Below, piece by piece: positions 1 to 9,095 of a stretch of 34,842 nt of DNA. The notes below the pieces were generated by a model that had not been told where the DNA came from, did no database searches, and saw only the letters and a list, made by a program, of their open reading frames with translations. The translations under genes and the position numbers were made by a program. The stretch is from GCA-2686765 sp036012725 (GTDB lineage: Bacteria > Pseudomonadota > Alphaproteobacteria > Rhodospirillales > 2-02-FULL-58-16), in contig DASCPW010000069.1 in the NCBI GenBank assembly GCA_036012725.1, positions 1 through 34,842 on the forward strand, read 5' to 3'. Each line of letters opens with the position of its first letter. The first letter of the stretch is position 1.

Positions 1-56
1 CTTGTTAGCCCCTCTCATTAAACTTAAGTGCCCTAACATAGAGAGAGGGAAATCAA

Positions 57-1211
57 ATGAAACAGTTACATACAATTTTGATGGGAAGCGCGGCCATGGG
101 TTTAGTCGCCCTGGCGACCAATCCGGCCTCAGCGGCCGAAGTCAAGAAGTCCTTCAAGTTTTCCGGCCAGATGAACAAAGCCATCACTTTTACCAACGAT
201 GGCGATAGCACTTATCGCGATTTTGCGGACCCTGAAAACTCAAAATCACGGATCCGCTGGATCGCCGAGGCCAAGGGTCCGGATTACACGATTGGCGGCA
301 TCGTCGAGCTTGGTCATTGGAGCAATAACGGCAGCCGGCAATCTCAGACCAACAATATCAATGGCTCAAGTGACGGTGGTACCTTACAACACCGCCGGCT
401 TGCCGTTTATGTCAAGTCCAAGCAGTTTGGCACCATCAACCTTGGCAAGTACCAGACCGTTTCCGACGGCGCCGCCGAGGCCGACCTGTCGGGCACGGCA
501 TTATCCTCATTTAACGGCCAATATGCAGGTTCCGGAAGCGTTAATTCCGAAGCCGATAGCGGCTACCGTTTCATCCCGGACGGGAGCGACGGCATCGTCA
601 ATGACACCGCTTATCCTGCCAATTCCGTCACCCTCATGGAATCCATGAATGCTTTTGACGGCCGCAGCCGTAAGGACGGCATCCGTTACCATTCGCCTAG
701 GTACATGGGTTTTCAGGTAGGGATCGGCACCGCTGAAGGTGGCGAGACAGATGCCGCCATTAACTACTCCTCCAAGGTCTCGGGCTTCAAGGTCTTAGGT
801 AGGGTCGCCGCCTGGAATATGGAGAGCATCAGCACAGGGACCGATGGTGGTTTTGCTGGTTCCATCTCGGCCCTGCATTCAAGCGGCATCAGCCTCACCG
901 GCTCCTACGGCCAGCAGGAAATGGATTCCGGCGCCAGGAATGATCCTGATAACCTTTGGCTCAGAGTGGGTTACCAGTTTAAGGCCCTGGGCGCTGGCAA
1001 AACCTACTTGTCCGGCAATTGGCAACAAACGGATGATCAGGGCGCCGATGGCCGTCAAGTTACGGTTTGGGGCGGCAACATAGTCCAGAAACTAAGTGCC
1101 TACGGAACCGAAGTGTACGCTGGTTATGCCAACTACGAGTTGAATACCAACAACGCCACTAGCTATGAAGACATTACTCAAGGCTGGGTTGGCATGCGCG
1201 TCAAGTTCTAA
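57..1211 (+). CDS. Gram-negative outer-membrane porin
   Basis: A 384-residue trimeric-type porin, expected to form a beta-barrel channel for small hydrophilic solutes in the outer membrane. The first 27 or so residues form a Sec signal peptide (Lys, hydrophobic core, Ala-Ser-Ala-Ala near residues 24-27). The mature part has alternating polar/hydrophobic strands with Gly/Asn/Asp-rich loops and ends in Lys-Phe; a C-terminal Phe is the usual barrel-assembly signal. A motif resembling LGKYQTVSDG near residues 130-140 is typical of alphaproteobacterial porins. A purine-rich ribosome-binding site (GAGAGAGGGAAA) precedes the ATG. A small lipoprotein gene follows after about 20 bases, and the pair ends at a strong terminator. 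Substrate preference cannot be read from the sequence. Confidence 0.93.
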   Translation: MKQLHTILMGSAAMGLVALATNPASAAEVKKSFKFSGQMNKAITFTNDGDSTYRDFADPENSKSRIRWIAEAKGPDYTIGGIVELGHWSNNGSRQSQTNNINGSSDGGTLQHRRLAVYVKSKQFGTINLGKYQTVSDGAAEADLSGTALSSFNGQYAGSGSVNSEADSGYRFIPDGSDGIVNDTAYPANSVTLMESMNAFDGRSRKDGIRYHSPRYMGFQVGIGTAEGGETDAAINYSSKVSGFKVLGRVAAWNMESISTGTDGGFAGSISALHSSGISLTGSYGQQEMDSGARNDPDNLWLRVGYQFKALGAGKTYLSGNWQQTDDQGADGRQVTVWGGNIVQKLSAYGTEVYAGYANYELNTNNATSYEDITQGWVGMRVKF

Positions 1212-1231
1212 GCAAAAAGGCAAATGACCCC

Positions 1232-1417
1232 ATGTCCAAACAAACTGTAATCATGATGATGGTCGTCAGCTTTCTTTTAGGCGCCTGCATCAAAGCCAAG
1301 CCTTTCGATGCTCCTCCGAATACAGAGCATGACGGCATGGATGGACCGGGGTTGTTCTCCGGTAAGTCTGGGGAACTGACTATCTACCGCTCGCGAACTC
1401 GATCACGACGCAGATAG
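1232..1417 (+). CDS. Small putative lipoprotein
   Basis: A 61-residue protein with an N-terminal hydrophobic segment ending in a lipobox-like Leu-Gly-Ala-Cys at about residues 16-19. It is therefore probably a lipid-anchored envelope protein. The rest is short, polar and unlike any family I recognise, with an Arg-rich tail. It lies about 20 bases after the porin stop and just before a strong terminator, so the two are probably co-transcribed and it may accompany the porin. The ribosome-binding site is weak (AAAGG about 12 bases upstream), so translation is likely but not certain. Confidence 0.55.
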   Translation: MSKQTVIMMMVVSFLLGACIKAKPFDAPPNTEHDGMDGPGLFSGKSGELTIYRSRTRSRRR

Positions 1418-1440
1418 GTTTCCCAGAAACCAGTAAAATT

Positions 1441-1474
1441 AACCGGCCGCGGTTTTCGCGGCCGGTTTTTTTTG
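1441..1474 (+). terminator. Rho-independent terminator of the porin unit
   Basis: A perfect 9-bp GC stem (CCGGCCGCG at 1443-1451 and CGCGGCCGG at 1457-1465) closes a 5-nt loop and is followed directly by eight T residues (1466-1473). It stands about 25 bases after the lipoprotein stop codon. Confidence 0.95.
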
Positions 1475-1563
1475 CCTTGCTGGAAAACCACTATTTCCAC
1501 CCAGGACGCACTATTCTCTACGGCCTATTCCCCAGATTGAACGGCCAAAAGCAATTCAATATG

Positions 1564-1654
1564 GGTTGCTCTAAGAGCCCATCCGGATGGGTATTGATGT
1601 TTCTCAATACCTTGCGTCTTTGTTCCGGTGCGCCTCCCCCCCCGGTCTGCCGGG
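1564..1654 (+). other. Palindrome-rich leader between 1475 and 1774
   Basis: The 300-base stretch between the terminator and the TPR-sulfotransferase gene has no convincing gene but several exact inverted repeats in a row. These are GCTCT-A-AGAGC near 1568-1578, the 14-bp palindrome CCCATCCGGATGGG (1578-1591), an 8-bp hairpin with arms at 1590-1597 and 1604-1611 and a 6-nt loop, and CCCGG-TCTG-CCGGG (1641-1654). They could fold as a structured 5' leader or serve as binding sites. None is followed by a T tract. I do not recognise a known riboswitch. Confidence 0.4.
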
Positions 1655-1774
1655 CAACCATCCGATGGATCTGGTAGACGAGCAACGATCCTGATTCCGC
1701 GGTGGATGGAAAATTGTTTGGGATATGCTAAATGCATGTCCTCGAAATGGGTTTTATGGAATGAAGAGCCGGCA

Positions 1775-3670
1775 ATGAACTGCAATCTACGGCACCAAAA
1801 GAAAAAACAAAGCCGGAAGGCTGCCGGAGACGGCGCCGCCGAGCAAGCCGTCAGACAGGCTATCCAGCTTCACCGCACCGGTCGGCTGGGCGAGGCCATG
1901 GACCTCTGCCGACAGGCCCTGTCAAATCATCCCGGTCATTCCATGGCCCTCAACATCGGCGCAATGGCCGCCTTCCAGATGGGCGAAGTGGCGCAGGCCA
2001 CGGACTGGTTCACGGAATTGAGCCGCTTGAACCCCTCCGACCCGGAAGCCCGTTACAACCTAGGCGTCGTCTTGCAGGCGGCGGAAAAGCCCGAGCAGGC
2101 CGAAGAAGCCTACCGCGGCGCCTTGGCCGTCAATCCGACCCATGGCGGCGCGCTCAATAACCTGGGCGTTATCCTTCTCATACTGGAACGTCCGGAAGAA
2201 GCGGTGGATGCCATCAACCGATTGATCGAAGTCGCTCCGGACAACGCGGATGCCCATTCGAACCTAAGCACGGCACTAATAAGCCTTGGCCGTTTCGACG
2301 AAAGCCTGGAGGCGTCCCGCCTTGCGACCGAGCTCGCTCCCGATAACCTCAAGGCCAATATCAATCTGGGCTCGGCACTTCTGGCCAAGGACAGGCCCCA
2401 TGAGGCGCTACCTGTCTGCCGGCGCGGCATCCAACTGGCGCCTAGATCGCCGGAGGCCCATCACAACCTCGGCCAGGCCCTGCAGGACGGGGGAAAGCCG
2501 GCGGAAGCCATGACCAGCTATCGCAAGGCCCTTTCCCTCAATCCCTTGATGAGCGAAGCGCAGTTGAATATAGGCAGCTTGCTGGTGCATGACGGCCTGT
2601 TCGACGAAGCCGAGGCCGCCTTCAGAAAGTCCCTGGAAATCAATCCTCTCTGCAGCAAGGCCTACCTGGCCATGTGCAGATACACGCCCAAAGCCATCGG
2701 CAACGGCGAGATCGACGCCATTCAGAGCCTAGCCACCGACCCGGCCCTTTCCGACCAGGATAAAATACCCGTCCATTTCTCCCTCGCCAACGCACTGGAG
2801 ATGGGAAAGGAATACGACCGATCCTTCGACCAGCTCGAACGGGGCAACCGGATGGTGCGTTCGACCTATGATTACGACGTAGCTGAAGACGAGGCAAAAT
2901 TGAAAAGGATTGCCGAAGTCTTTTCCCCCTCCCTGCTCGCCGAAAGGGAGAGTGCCGGCAGCCGGGCCGAGGCGCCGATCTTCATCCTCGGGATGCCGCG
3001 TTCGGGAACGACTCTGGTAGAGCAGATTCTGGCCAGCCACTCCCAAATCCACGGCGCCGGGGAACTGAATACCCTGAACCATCTGGCCGCCGGGATGGCG
3101 GGCGATTTCCCCGAGTTCGTCCTCGGTCTCGATGGAGACTCCCTAAGGAAATTTGGTGAAGACTACATCGAGACCGTGGGCGCCATGACGGCACCCCGGT
3201 TCACCGACAAGATGCCGAGAAACTTCCTTTACATCGGCCTCATCCATCTGGCCTTGCCCGGGGCGAAAATCATCCATTGCCGCCGCGATCCGATGGATAC
3301 CTGCTTTTCCTGTTACCAGCAGCTATTCCGCGGTGCCCAACCCTTCGCTTACGACCTGGCGGAACTGGGCCGTTATTACAGGGCCTATAAGGGTCTCATG
3401 GCGCATTGGCGCAAAGTCCTCCCGGGGCGCATCATGGATATCGCCTACGAGGACCTGGTGAACGACCAGGAAGAGCAATCGCGCCGCCTGCTCGAATTCT
3501 GTGGATTGGACTGGGAAAACGGCTGCCTAAACTTCTATGAGACCAAACGCACCGTAAAAACCGCCAGCGCCTCTCAGGTGCGGATGCCCATCTACAAGAG
3601 TTCCGTCAAGCGCTGGAAGCACTACGAGAGCCACTTGGAACCGCTGATCGAAGCCCTGGGGAAGGATTAG
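1775..3670 (+). CDS. TPR-repeat sulfotransferase family protein
   Basis: A protein of about 631 residues. Residues about 25-300 are tandem tetratricopeptide repeats, with recurring patterns such as ALNNLGVILL, AHSNLSTALI and AHHNLGQALQ, a protein-interaction solenoid. The C-terminal part is a sulfotransferase fold: GMPRSGTTLVEQIL from Gly406 is the 5'-phosphosulfate-binding P-loop, followed by TDKMPRNF and CRRDPMDTCFSCY, which contains the usual 3'-phosphate-binding Arg/Ser region. It should transfer sulfate from PAPS to an unknown acceptor. The ATG at 1775 was chosen because AAGAG (1764-1768) lies just upstream; in-frame ATG 1706 and GTG 1628 are possible but have poorer context. It is transcribed alone, behind a leader rich in inverted repeats. 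Confidence 0.9.
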   Translation: MNCNLRHQKKKQSRKAAGDGAAEQAVRQAIQLHRTGRLGEAMDLCRQALSNHPGHSMALNIGAMAAFQMGEVAQATDWFTELSRLNPSDPEARYNLGVVLQAAEKPEQAEEAYRGALAVNPTHGGALNNLGVILLILERPEEAVDAINRLIEVAPDNADAHSNLSTALISLGRFDESLEASRLATELAPDNLKANINLGSALLAKDRPHEALPVCRRGIQLAPRSPEAHHNLGQALQDGGKPAEAMTSYRKALSLNPLMSEAQLNIGSLLVHDGLFDEAEAAFRKSLEINPLCSKAYLAMCRYTPKAIGNGEIDAIQSLATDPALSDQDKIPVHFSLANALEMGKEYDRSFDQLERGNRMVRSTYDYDVAEDEAKLKRIAEVFSPSLLAERESAGSRAEAPIFILGMPRSGTTLVEQILASHSQIHGAGELNTLNHLAAGMAGDFPEFVLGLDGDSLRKFGEDYIETVGAMTAPRFTDKMPRNFLYIGLIHLALPGAKIIHCRRDPMDTCFSCYQQLFRGAQPFAYDLAELGRYYRAYKGLMAHWRKVLPGRIMDIAYEDLVNDQEEQSRRLLEFCGLDWENGCLNFYETKRTVKTASASQVRMPIYKSSVKRWKHYESHLEPLIEALGKD

Positions 3671-3941
3671 CGGGATAAAATTTCACGGATGTCTGGCTCT
3701 TTGAGATGGTCCCGGAAAATCGGACAGTTGCTTTGAGATCTATTCCGCCATTTAGCGGAAGAAAATGAAAATGACGACACGACGCCGGTTTACGGCGGAT
3801 TTCAAAACCCATGCGCGATCGCTGTATTGCCGCTCTGATAGCGTACTTTGTTTTGCCTCCGCCGTGTAATATTTGTCCCATATTGCCTCCCGTGATGATC
3901 AATCGGCACAATCGCTATCACCACCCTCCCGTTGCCCCCGG

Positions 3942-4637
3942 TCATCCCCGCCACGGCTTATCGGCGGCGTGGGCGGCGAGAAAAGCCCGCACCGCCTGGT
4001 CAACCGCGTGGCGCATCTCCGCCTTCCCCGGCACCGCCACCAGGCCGAGCAACCGGCGCATGTAGAGATCCCCGCGCAGCATGGCGAAGAACATCCGGGC
4101 GGCGGGCTTGGGCTCTGCAATGGCGAGCAGGCCTTGGCGGTCCATCGTCTTCAGATATCGCGCCAAGCTGTCGACGGCAATCTCCGGCCCGGAGCGATAA
4201 AAAGCCTTGGCCAGTTCCGGAAAGCGCCGGCTTTCCGCCACCACGGCGCGGAAATGGGCCATGTTTTCCGATGCCAGCACCAGCTCAAGGAATCCCTGGG
4301 CAATGCCGCTCAGCACCGTTCGCGGATCGCCGCCGGCAGACCCGAGCGTTTGCGGAGGTACCTTGAGGGGTTCCAGGAGCTGTCCGCACTTTTTCCGCAC
4401 GATGGCGCCGAAAAGAGCGTCCTTGCCGCCGAAGTGGTTATAAACGGTCTGTTTGGAAACAGCAGCCTCTCCGGCGATGGCGTCCATGCTGGAGCCGCCG
4501 TAGCCGGAGGCCAGAAAGACCCGCGTCGCCGCCGCCAGGATTTGGTCACGTTTGGCCGGATCGCCGGTCGCCGCCGTCCCGGCCTTCGGGCGCTTCGATG
4601 CCTTGCGCGACGTCTTTGCCTTTCTTGCCATTATCAT
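3942..4637 (-). CDS. TetR/AcrR-family repressor, divergent from RND pump
   Basis: A 231-residue regulator. After a basic, low-complexity N-terminus there is a TetR helix-turn-helix at about residues 30-75 (RDQILAAATRVFLASGY, then VSKQTVYNHFGGKDALF). The helical C-terminal ligand domain looks like the AefR/AcrR type (FRAVVAESRRFPELAKAFY). It is divergent from the membrane-fusion and RND genes, with about 135 bases between the chosen starts and a palindromic operator candidate between them, so it most likely represses the pump and itself until a pump substrate binds. An alternative start is ATG 4631, two codons in. Family assignment is firm; the target is an inference from position. Confidence 0.9.
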   Translation of the reverse strand: MIMARKAKTSRKASKRPKAGTAATGDPAKRDQILAAATRVFLASGYGGSSMDAIAGEAAVSKQTVYNHFGGKDALFGAIVRKKCGQLLEPLKVPPQTLGSAGGDPRTVLSGIAQGFLELVLASENMAHFRAVVAESRRFPELAKAFYRSGPEIAVDSLARYLKTMDRQGLLAIAEPKPAARMFFAMLRGDLYMRRLLGLVAVPGKAEMRHAVDQAVRAFLAAHAADKPWRG

Positions 4638-4645
4638 CGCCGCTG

Positions 4646-4698
4646 TTGTTGTTGATCAGCCAACAAATTTATAATACTCTGGACTGAACGGTCTAGTC
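4646..4698 (+). promoter_or_regulatory. Promoter and TetR operator candidate for the efflux operon
   Basis: TTGTTG (4646-4651) and TATAAT (4670-4675) are 18 bases apart and make a good sigma-70 type promoter reading toward the pump. The 17-mer GACTGAACGGTCTAGTC (4682-4698) has 12 of 17 positions symmetrical, with perfect GACT/AGTC ends, and starts where transcription should begin. On the opposite strand the same palindrome falls inside the spacer of a TAGACT/TATTAT promoter candidate for the repressor. A protein bound there could shut both directions. Assignment to the adjacent TetR protein is inferred. Confidence 0.55.
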
Positions 4699-4772
4699 TA
4701 GTTACATTTTTTCTTTAATACGCGGGCTGGTATTCAGCCTTGGATAGCATAAATGCGTTGTGGTTACGGCCC

Positions 4773-5915
4773 ATGACGGTGACATCAATGACTATGTCCA
4801 TGGAGCATCACAAGATCAGTCAGCTTTTGCTGCTTGCCGCCGCCGGGTTGCTTTTCCGTGGGCCGCCGGCTCTCGCCCAAGAATGGGACCAGCCGCCGGT
4901 CGGCGTCGATAAAGTACGCCGCGCCCCGATCAAGCAGACAATACCGGTGATCGGGCGGTTGATCGCCCACCAGACCGGCGTCGTCGCCGTGCGTATCAGC
5001 GGACCGGTGGCGGAAATGCGGGTGAAAGTGGGTGAGCGGGTTGAAAAAGAACAGGTCATCGCCGTCTTGGTACCCAACAGCCTGCGATGGAAACAACAAT
5101 TGCAAAAAGCCGACACGGCGAAAAAGGAAGCCGCCCTGAAGACCGCCAAGGCCAAACTTGCCCTTAGAAAACAGGAACTCAAGCGTTTGACGAGGCTGCG
5201 CAAATCCGCCGCCTTCAGCGAAGCCCGCCACGACGACAAAGGCGTTGAAGTGACCATGGCCGAAAGCACCGTCGCCGAGGCCCGGTCCGCCCTGCAAAGT
5301 GCCCGGGCCAATCTGAAACTGGCGGAGATCAACCTTTACAATGCCCAAATCCGTGCCCCATACGGTGGTGTCATTTCCAAACGCCATACCGAGGTGGGGG
5401 CCTTTGTCAACGTCGGTGATGCCGTGGTCACGCTGATCGATGACAAACACCTGGAAATCGAAGCCAATGTTCCGGCCCAACGCCTTGCCGCCCTCGGGCC
5501 CGGAACCTCTGTCACTTTCCAGTTGGCCGGCAAGGCGCCGCTGTCGGCGACGGTGCGCGCCCAGGTGCCCGATGAGAACCCGCTGACCCGCACCCGAACG
5601 GTACGCTTCATACCCCGGTTCGACGGCGCCGGCGACAATCTCGCCACCAATCAAAGCGTCACCTTGCACCTGCCCTTGGGGCAAGCCCGCGACGCCATCA
5701 CGGTGCACAAGGACGCCGTCCTCAACCGCATGGGCCTAACCATTGTCTTTTTCGTCAACGACGACACGGCCGAGATTCGCCCGGTCAAGCTGGGCGAGGC
5801 CGTGGGCGGGCGCTTCGAGGTACTCGATGGCCTCAAGGCCGGCGATTTAGTGGTCGTGCGCGGCAATGAGCGTCTGCTCCCCGGTCAAAAAATCAGGATC
5901 AAGGGAGGGTCTTGA
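4773..5915 (+). CDS. RND efflux periplasmic adaptor (membrane fusion protein)
   Basis: About 380 residues. An N-terminal hydrophobic segment and Ala-Leu-Ala-Gln site indicate export to the periplasm. A lipoyl half-motif (VAVRISGPVAEMRVKVGERVEKEQVIAVL) leads into a long alpha-helical hairpin rich in Lys/Ala/Glu/Leu at about residues 100-185. The second lipoyl half (IRAPYGGVISKRHTEVGAFVNVGD) and beta-barrel and membrane-proximal domains complete an AcrA-like architecture. It would bridge the inner-membrane pump and an outer-membrane channel. Its stop codon directly abuts the pump's ATG, so translation is probably coupled. No outer-membrane factor gene is nearby, so a TolC-like partner must be elsewhere. 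Start choice is uncertain: TTG 4740 and ATG 4788/4794/4800 are in frame and none has a clear ribosome-binding site. Confidence 0.9.
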   Translation: MTVTSMTMSMEHHKISQLLLLAAAGLLFRGPPALAQEWDQPPVGVDKVRRAPIKQTIPVIGRLIAHQTGVVAVRISGPVAEMRVKVGERVEKEQVIAVLVPNSLRWKQQLQKADTAKKEAALKTAKAKLALRKQELKRLTRLRKSAAFSEARHDDKGVEVTMAESTVAEARSALQSARANLKLAEINLYNAQIRAPYGGVISKRHTEVGAFVNVGDAVVTLIDDKHLEIEANVPAQRLAALGPGTSVTFQLAGKAPLSATVRAQVPDENPLTRTRTVRFIPRFDGAGDNLATNQSVTLHLPLGQARDAITVHKDAVLNRMGLTIVFFVNDDTAEIRPVKLGEAVGGRFEVLDGLKAGDLVVVRGNERLLPGQKIRIKGGS

Positions 5916-8900
5916 ATGAATCTGATTCAAATCTCCATCAAACGGCCGGTGGCTGTCATGGCCGCCGTTCTAATGGTGATTATGTTCGGGGTCGCGGCGC
6001 TCTTTGTAATCCCCATTCAACTGACCCCGGACGTGCGCAAACCCATCATCAGCATCCAGACCCTGTGGCCGGGAGCGGCGCCGGCCGAGGTCGAGCGCGA
6101 GATCGTCAACCCCCAGGAGGATGAATTGCGGGGCCTGGAGGGGCTGGAAACCATTACCAGCCGGGCCCAAAACGGCCGCGCCCGGATCGCCCTGGAATTC
6201 AACGTCAATCAGGACATGGACAAGGCGCTGCTCCTGGTCGCCAATCGGCTTGACCGGGTCGGCGATTATCCAGACGAGGCCAATGAGCCGACTCTGAAGA
6301 CCTCCAGCACCGAGGATAACCCCATCGCCTGGATCGTGATCAGGCGGAAGCCCGGCAACGACAGGGACTTGAACACTTACGGCGACTTCGTCGAGGACGT
6401 CATCAAGGACCGCCTGGAACGAGTGCCCGGGGTATCCCGGGTCAACGTCTACGGCGGCAGCGAACGGCAGATGCAGGTGATTGTCGATGCCGCCCGCATG
6501 GCCCGCTACGGTCTGACCGTAAGCCATGTCCTGGGCAAGCTCCGCGCCGCCAACGCCTCCATCTCGGCCGGCGACGTGGACGAAGGTAAACGCCGTTACG
6601 TGGTCCGTAGCCAAGGCGAGATTTCAACCACCGGCAACGTGAGCAATGTGGTTTTACGCACCGATCACGAGCCCGGGACCGGCCGGGTGGCGCGGGTCAC
6701 GGTCGGTGACATCGCCGATGTCATGATTACCCACGCGGAGCCGGTGACGTTCATCCGCTTCCTTGGCAAGGAAGCCATAGCCATCAACGCCGTCCGCGAG
6801 ACCGGCGCCAATGTCATCGAAACCATGGAGGGAATCCGCCTGGCGATCGCCGAGCTTAACCAAGCGACGCTGCCGGAGGCGGGCCTTTATTTGACCCAGG
6901 TTTACGACGAGACCGTCTATATCGATTCGGCCATCAATCTGGTACAGCAGAACATCCTTGTCGGCGGCACGCTGGCGGCCTTGATTCTGCTGCTTTTTTT
7001 ACGCTCCATGCGCGCCACCTTGGTGGTTTCCATAGCCATCCCGGTGTCGGTCATCGGCGCCTTCGTGGCCATGGCCCTGCTCGGGCGTTCGCTCAACGTG
7101 ATTTCCTTGGCTGGCCTCGCCTTCGCCATCGGCATGGTCGTCGATGCCGCCATCGTCGTCATCGAAAACATCTACCGCCTGCGCGAAAAAGGTCTTTCAC
7201 GCAGCGAGGCGGCTTTTCAGGGCGCCTCGCAAGTATGGAGCGCAGTTCTGGTTTCGGCGCTGACAACGGTGATGGTGTTCATTCCCATCCTGGTGATGAA
7301 ACTGGAAGTAGGCCAGCTTTTCCGCGATATCGCGGTCGCCCTCTCGGTCTCCGTTTTGCTCTCTCTTATCGTCTCGATCACCGTCATTCCGGCGCTATCG
7401 AAGAAACTCCTCGGCGATCCAATGGCGGCAAGCAAGGTGCGGAAAAGATTACCCGGCATTGATCATTTCGCGGACTTTTTCGTCAATGCGGTGCTGGCTT
7501 TCACCCGCCGCGTGGCGCTGAGCCGCGTCCTTGCCGTCGGCGTCGTCGCCTTGATCTGCGGCACCGGCCTGCTGGTGACGTATTTTTTCCTTCCCAAACT
7601 CGATTACTTGCCCAACGGCAACCGCAACCTGCTGTCCGGCGTGATCGTGCCGCCGCCGGGCTATAATTTGGCGACCATGGCAGAGATCGCCGTTGGCATC
7701 GAATCCGAGATCCGCCATCTCTGGTCGAGCGAAACCGGGCCGCACTCGGAGCCCGGCCAGCCTCCAAAAATTCAGCGCTTCTTTTTCGTCGCCCATAGCG
7801 GCTTCACCTTTCTCGGCGCCGCCAGCGAGGAACCGGACCGGGTCAAGGAGCTGCTGCCTGTCCTCCAAACAGCATCCTTCCGCGAACCCGGAACCTTTGG
7901 TTTCATCAATCAGCGCTCGCTGTTCGGCCGCGGCGTCAGCGGCTCGCGCCGAATAGATCTCAACATCTCCGGCTCCAACCTGGAAGTGATCCTAGACGTG
8001 GCGCAGCAGGCGGTGATTCTCACCGAGATCGCCATGCCAAGAGCCAAGGGCACCCAGATCCGGCCGCGGCCAGGATTGGAGCTAGGGGCGCCAGAAGTAC
8101 GCATCATCCCCAACCGGACGAAACTGGCCGATAACGGGGTGACGGTCCGCGAACTGGGAGAAACCCTCGATGTCTTCAACGACGGCATGCGAGTCGCCGA
8201 AATCACCACCGATGGCAAACGCATCGACCTCATGCTCAAGGGCCCCTTGAACAAGATCACGGAAACCCAGGGCATCAACAATCTGCCGGTGGTCAGCCAA
8301 TCGGGAACGATCCTGCCGGCAAGCTCGCTCGCCGACATCCTGGTGACGACGGGGCCGACGGAAATCCGCCATATCGAACGGACGCGCACGGTGACCCTGC
8401 AAATCCGTCCCCCCGACGAAATACCCCTCGAGGTGGCGCTGGAGACCTTGATGTCGGAGGTTATCGGCAAGTTGCGCGCCCGCGGCCTCCCCGATGGCAT
8501 AAGGCTGCGCCTCGCCGGCACCGCCGATCAACTGAGCGCCACATGGGACGCCATGGTCGGACAATTGCTGATGGCCTTGGCCATCGTCTATTTAGTGATG
8601 GTGGTGCTGTTCGAGAGTTTCATCTATCCGCTGATTATCATGCTGTCGGTGCCGTTGGCGACGGCCGGCGGCATCGGCGGGTTAATTTTGCTTAATTTCT
8701 TCACCTTCCAGCCGCTCGATATGTTGACCATGCTGGGGTTCATCATCCTCGTCGGCATCGTCGTCAATAACGCCATCCTGCTCGTCCATCAGACCCTTCA
8801 TCACTTGCACAAGGAGGGCATGAGTTTCGAGGATTCCATCCTTGCCGCCACCCGCAACCGCATCCGTCCCATCTTCATGTCGACCCTGACCAGCGTCTTC

Positions 8901-9095
8901 GGGATGCTGCCACTGGTCGTCTTCCCCGGCGCCGGATCGGAGCTCTATCGGGGGCTGGGATCGGTGGTGGTCGGCGGGCTTGCCCTGTCGGCCTTGCTGA
9001 CGCTGGCTATCGTCCCGCCACTACTGACCCTTGTCGCCAGCTTCGTCGAACCGGGCCGCAAAATGATGGCCGCCGCCGAAGGGAAAGAGTTTTAG
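5916..9095 (+). CDS. RND-family efflux pump permease (AcrB-like)
   Basis: A 1059-residue inner-membrane drug/proton antiporter subunit of typical family length. It starts with the family opening (IQISIKRPVAVMAAVLMVIM, then IQLTPDVRKPIISI and WPGAAPAEVEREI), has two large periplasmic loops, and twelve expected membrane segments. The fourth segment carries GMVVDAAIVVIENIYR with Asp410, the proton-relay acid; the neighbouring position is Ala where AcrB has a second Asp. The tenth carries GIVVNNAILLV (Asn951-Asn952) where AcrB has Lys, as in many non-AcrB RND pumps. GGGAGG just upstream gives a strong ribosome-binding site. It is the second gene of the TetR-controlled operon, and its stop overlaps the convergent DUF1015 stop by 4 bases. 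The substrate is not predictable. Confidence 0.95.
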   Translation: MNLIQISIKRPVAVMAAVLMVIMFGVAALFVIPIQLTPDVRKPIISIQTLWPGAAPAEVEREIVNPQEDELRGLEGLETITSRAQNGRARIALEFNVNQDMDKALLLVANRLDRVGDYPDEANEPTLKTSSTEDNPIAWIVIRRKPGNDRDLNTYGDFVEDVIKDRLERVPGVSRVNVYGGSERQMQVIVDAARMARYGLTVSHVLGKLRAANASISAGDVDEGKRRYVVRSQGEISTTGNVSNVVLRTDHEPGTGRVARVTVGDIADVMITHAEPVTFIRFLGKEAIAINAVRETGANVIETMEGIRLAIAELNQATLPEAGLYLTQVYDETVYIDSAINLVQQNILVGGTLAALILLLFLRSMRATLVVSIAIPVSVIGAFVAMALLGRSLNVISLAGLAFAIGMVVDAAIVVIENIYRLREKGLSRSEAAFQGASQVWSAVLVSALTTVMVFIPILVMKLEVGQLFRDIAVALSVSVLLSLIVSITVIPALSKKLLGDPMAASKVRKRLPGIDHFADFFVNAVLAFTRRVALSRVLAVGVVALICGTGLLVTYFFLPKLDYLPNGNRNLLSGVIVPPPGYNLATMAEIAVGIESEIRHLWSSETGPHSEPGQPPKIQRFFFVAHSGFTFLGAASEEPDRVKELLPVLQTASFREPGTFGFINQRSLFGRGVSGSRRIDLNISGSNLEVILDVAQQAVILTEIAMPRAKGTQIRPRPGLELGAPEVRIIPNRTKLADNGVTVRELGETLDVFNDGMRVAEITTDGKRIDLMLKGPLNKITETQGINNLPVVSQSGTILPASSLADILVTTGPTEIRHIERTRTVTLQIRPPDEIPLEVALETLMSEVIGKLRARGLPDGIRLRLAGTADQLSATWDAMVGQLLMALAIVYLVMVVLFESFIYPLIIMLSVPLATAGGIGGLILLNFFTFQPLDMLTMLGFIILVGIVVNNAILLVHQTLHHLHKEGMSFEDSILAATRNRIRPIFMSTLTSVFGMLPLVVFPGAGSELYRGLGSVVVGGLALSALLTLAIVPPLLTLVASFVEPGRKMMAAAEGKEF

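Noticed and set aside
3741..3760. TTCCGC-CATTTA-GCGGAA hairpin after the sulfotransferase gene as a terminator
   Set aside because: The stem is only 6 bp and no T tract follows on either strand, so it is not a convincing terminator. The rest of 3671-3941 shows nothing else.
4785..5708. Long open frame opposite the membrane fusion gene
   Set aside because: It is antisense to a recognised adaptor protein and has a His/Gly/Asp-rich composition with no family resemblance, typical of shadow frames in GC-rich DNA.
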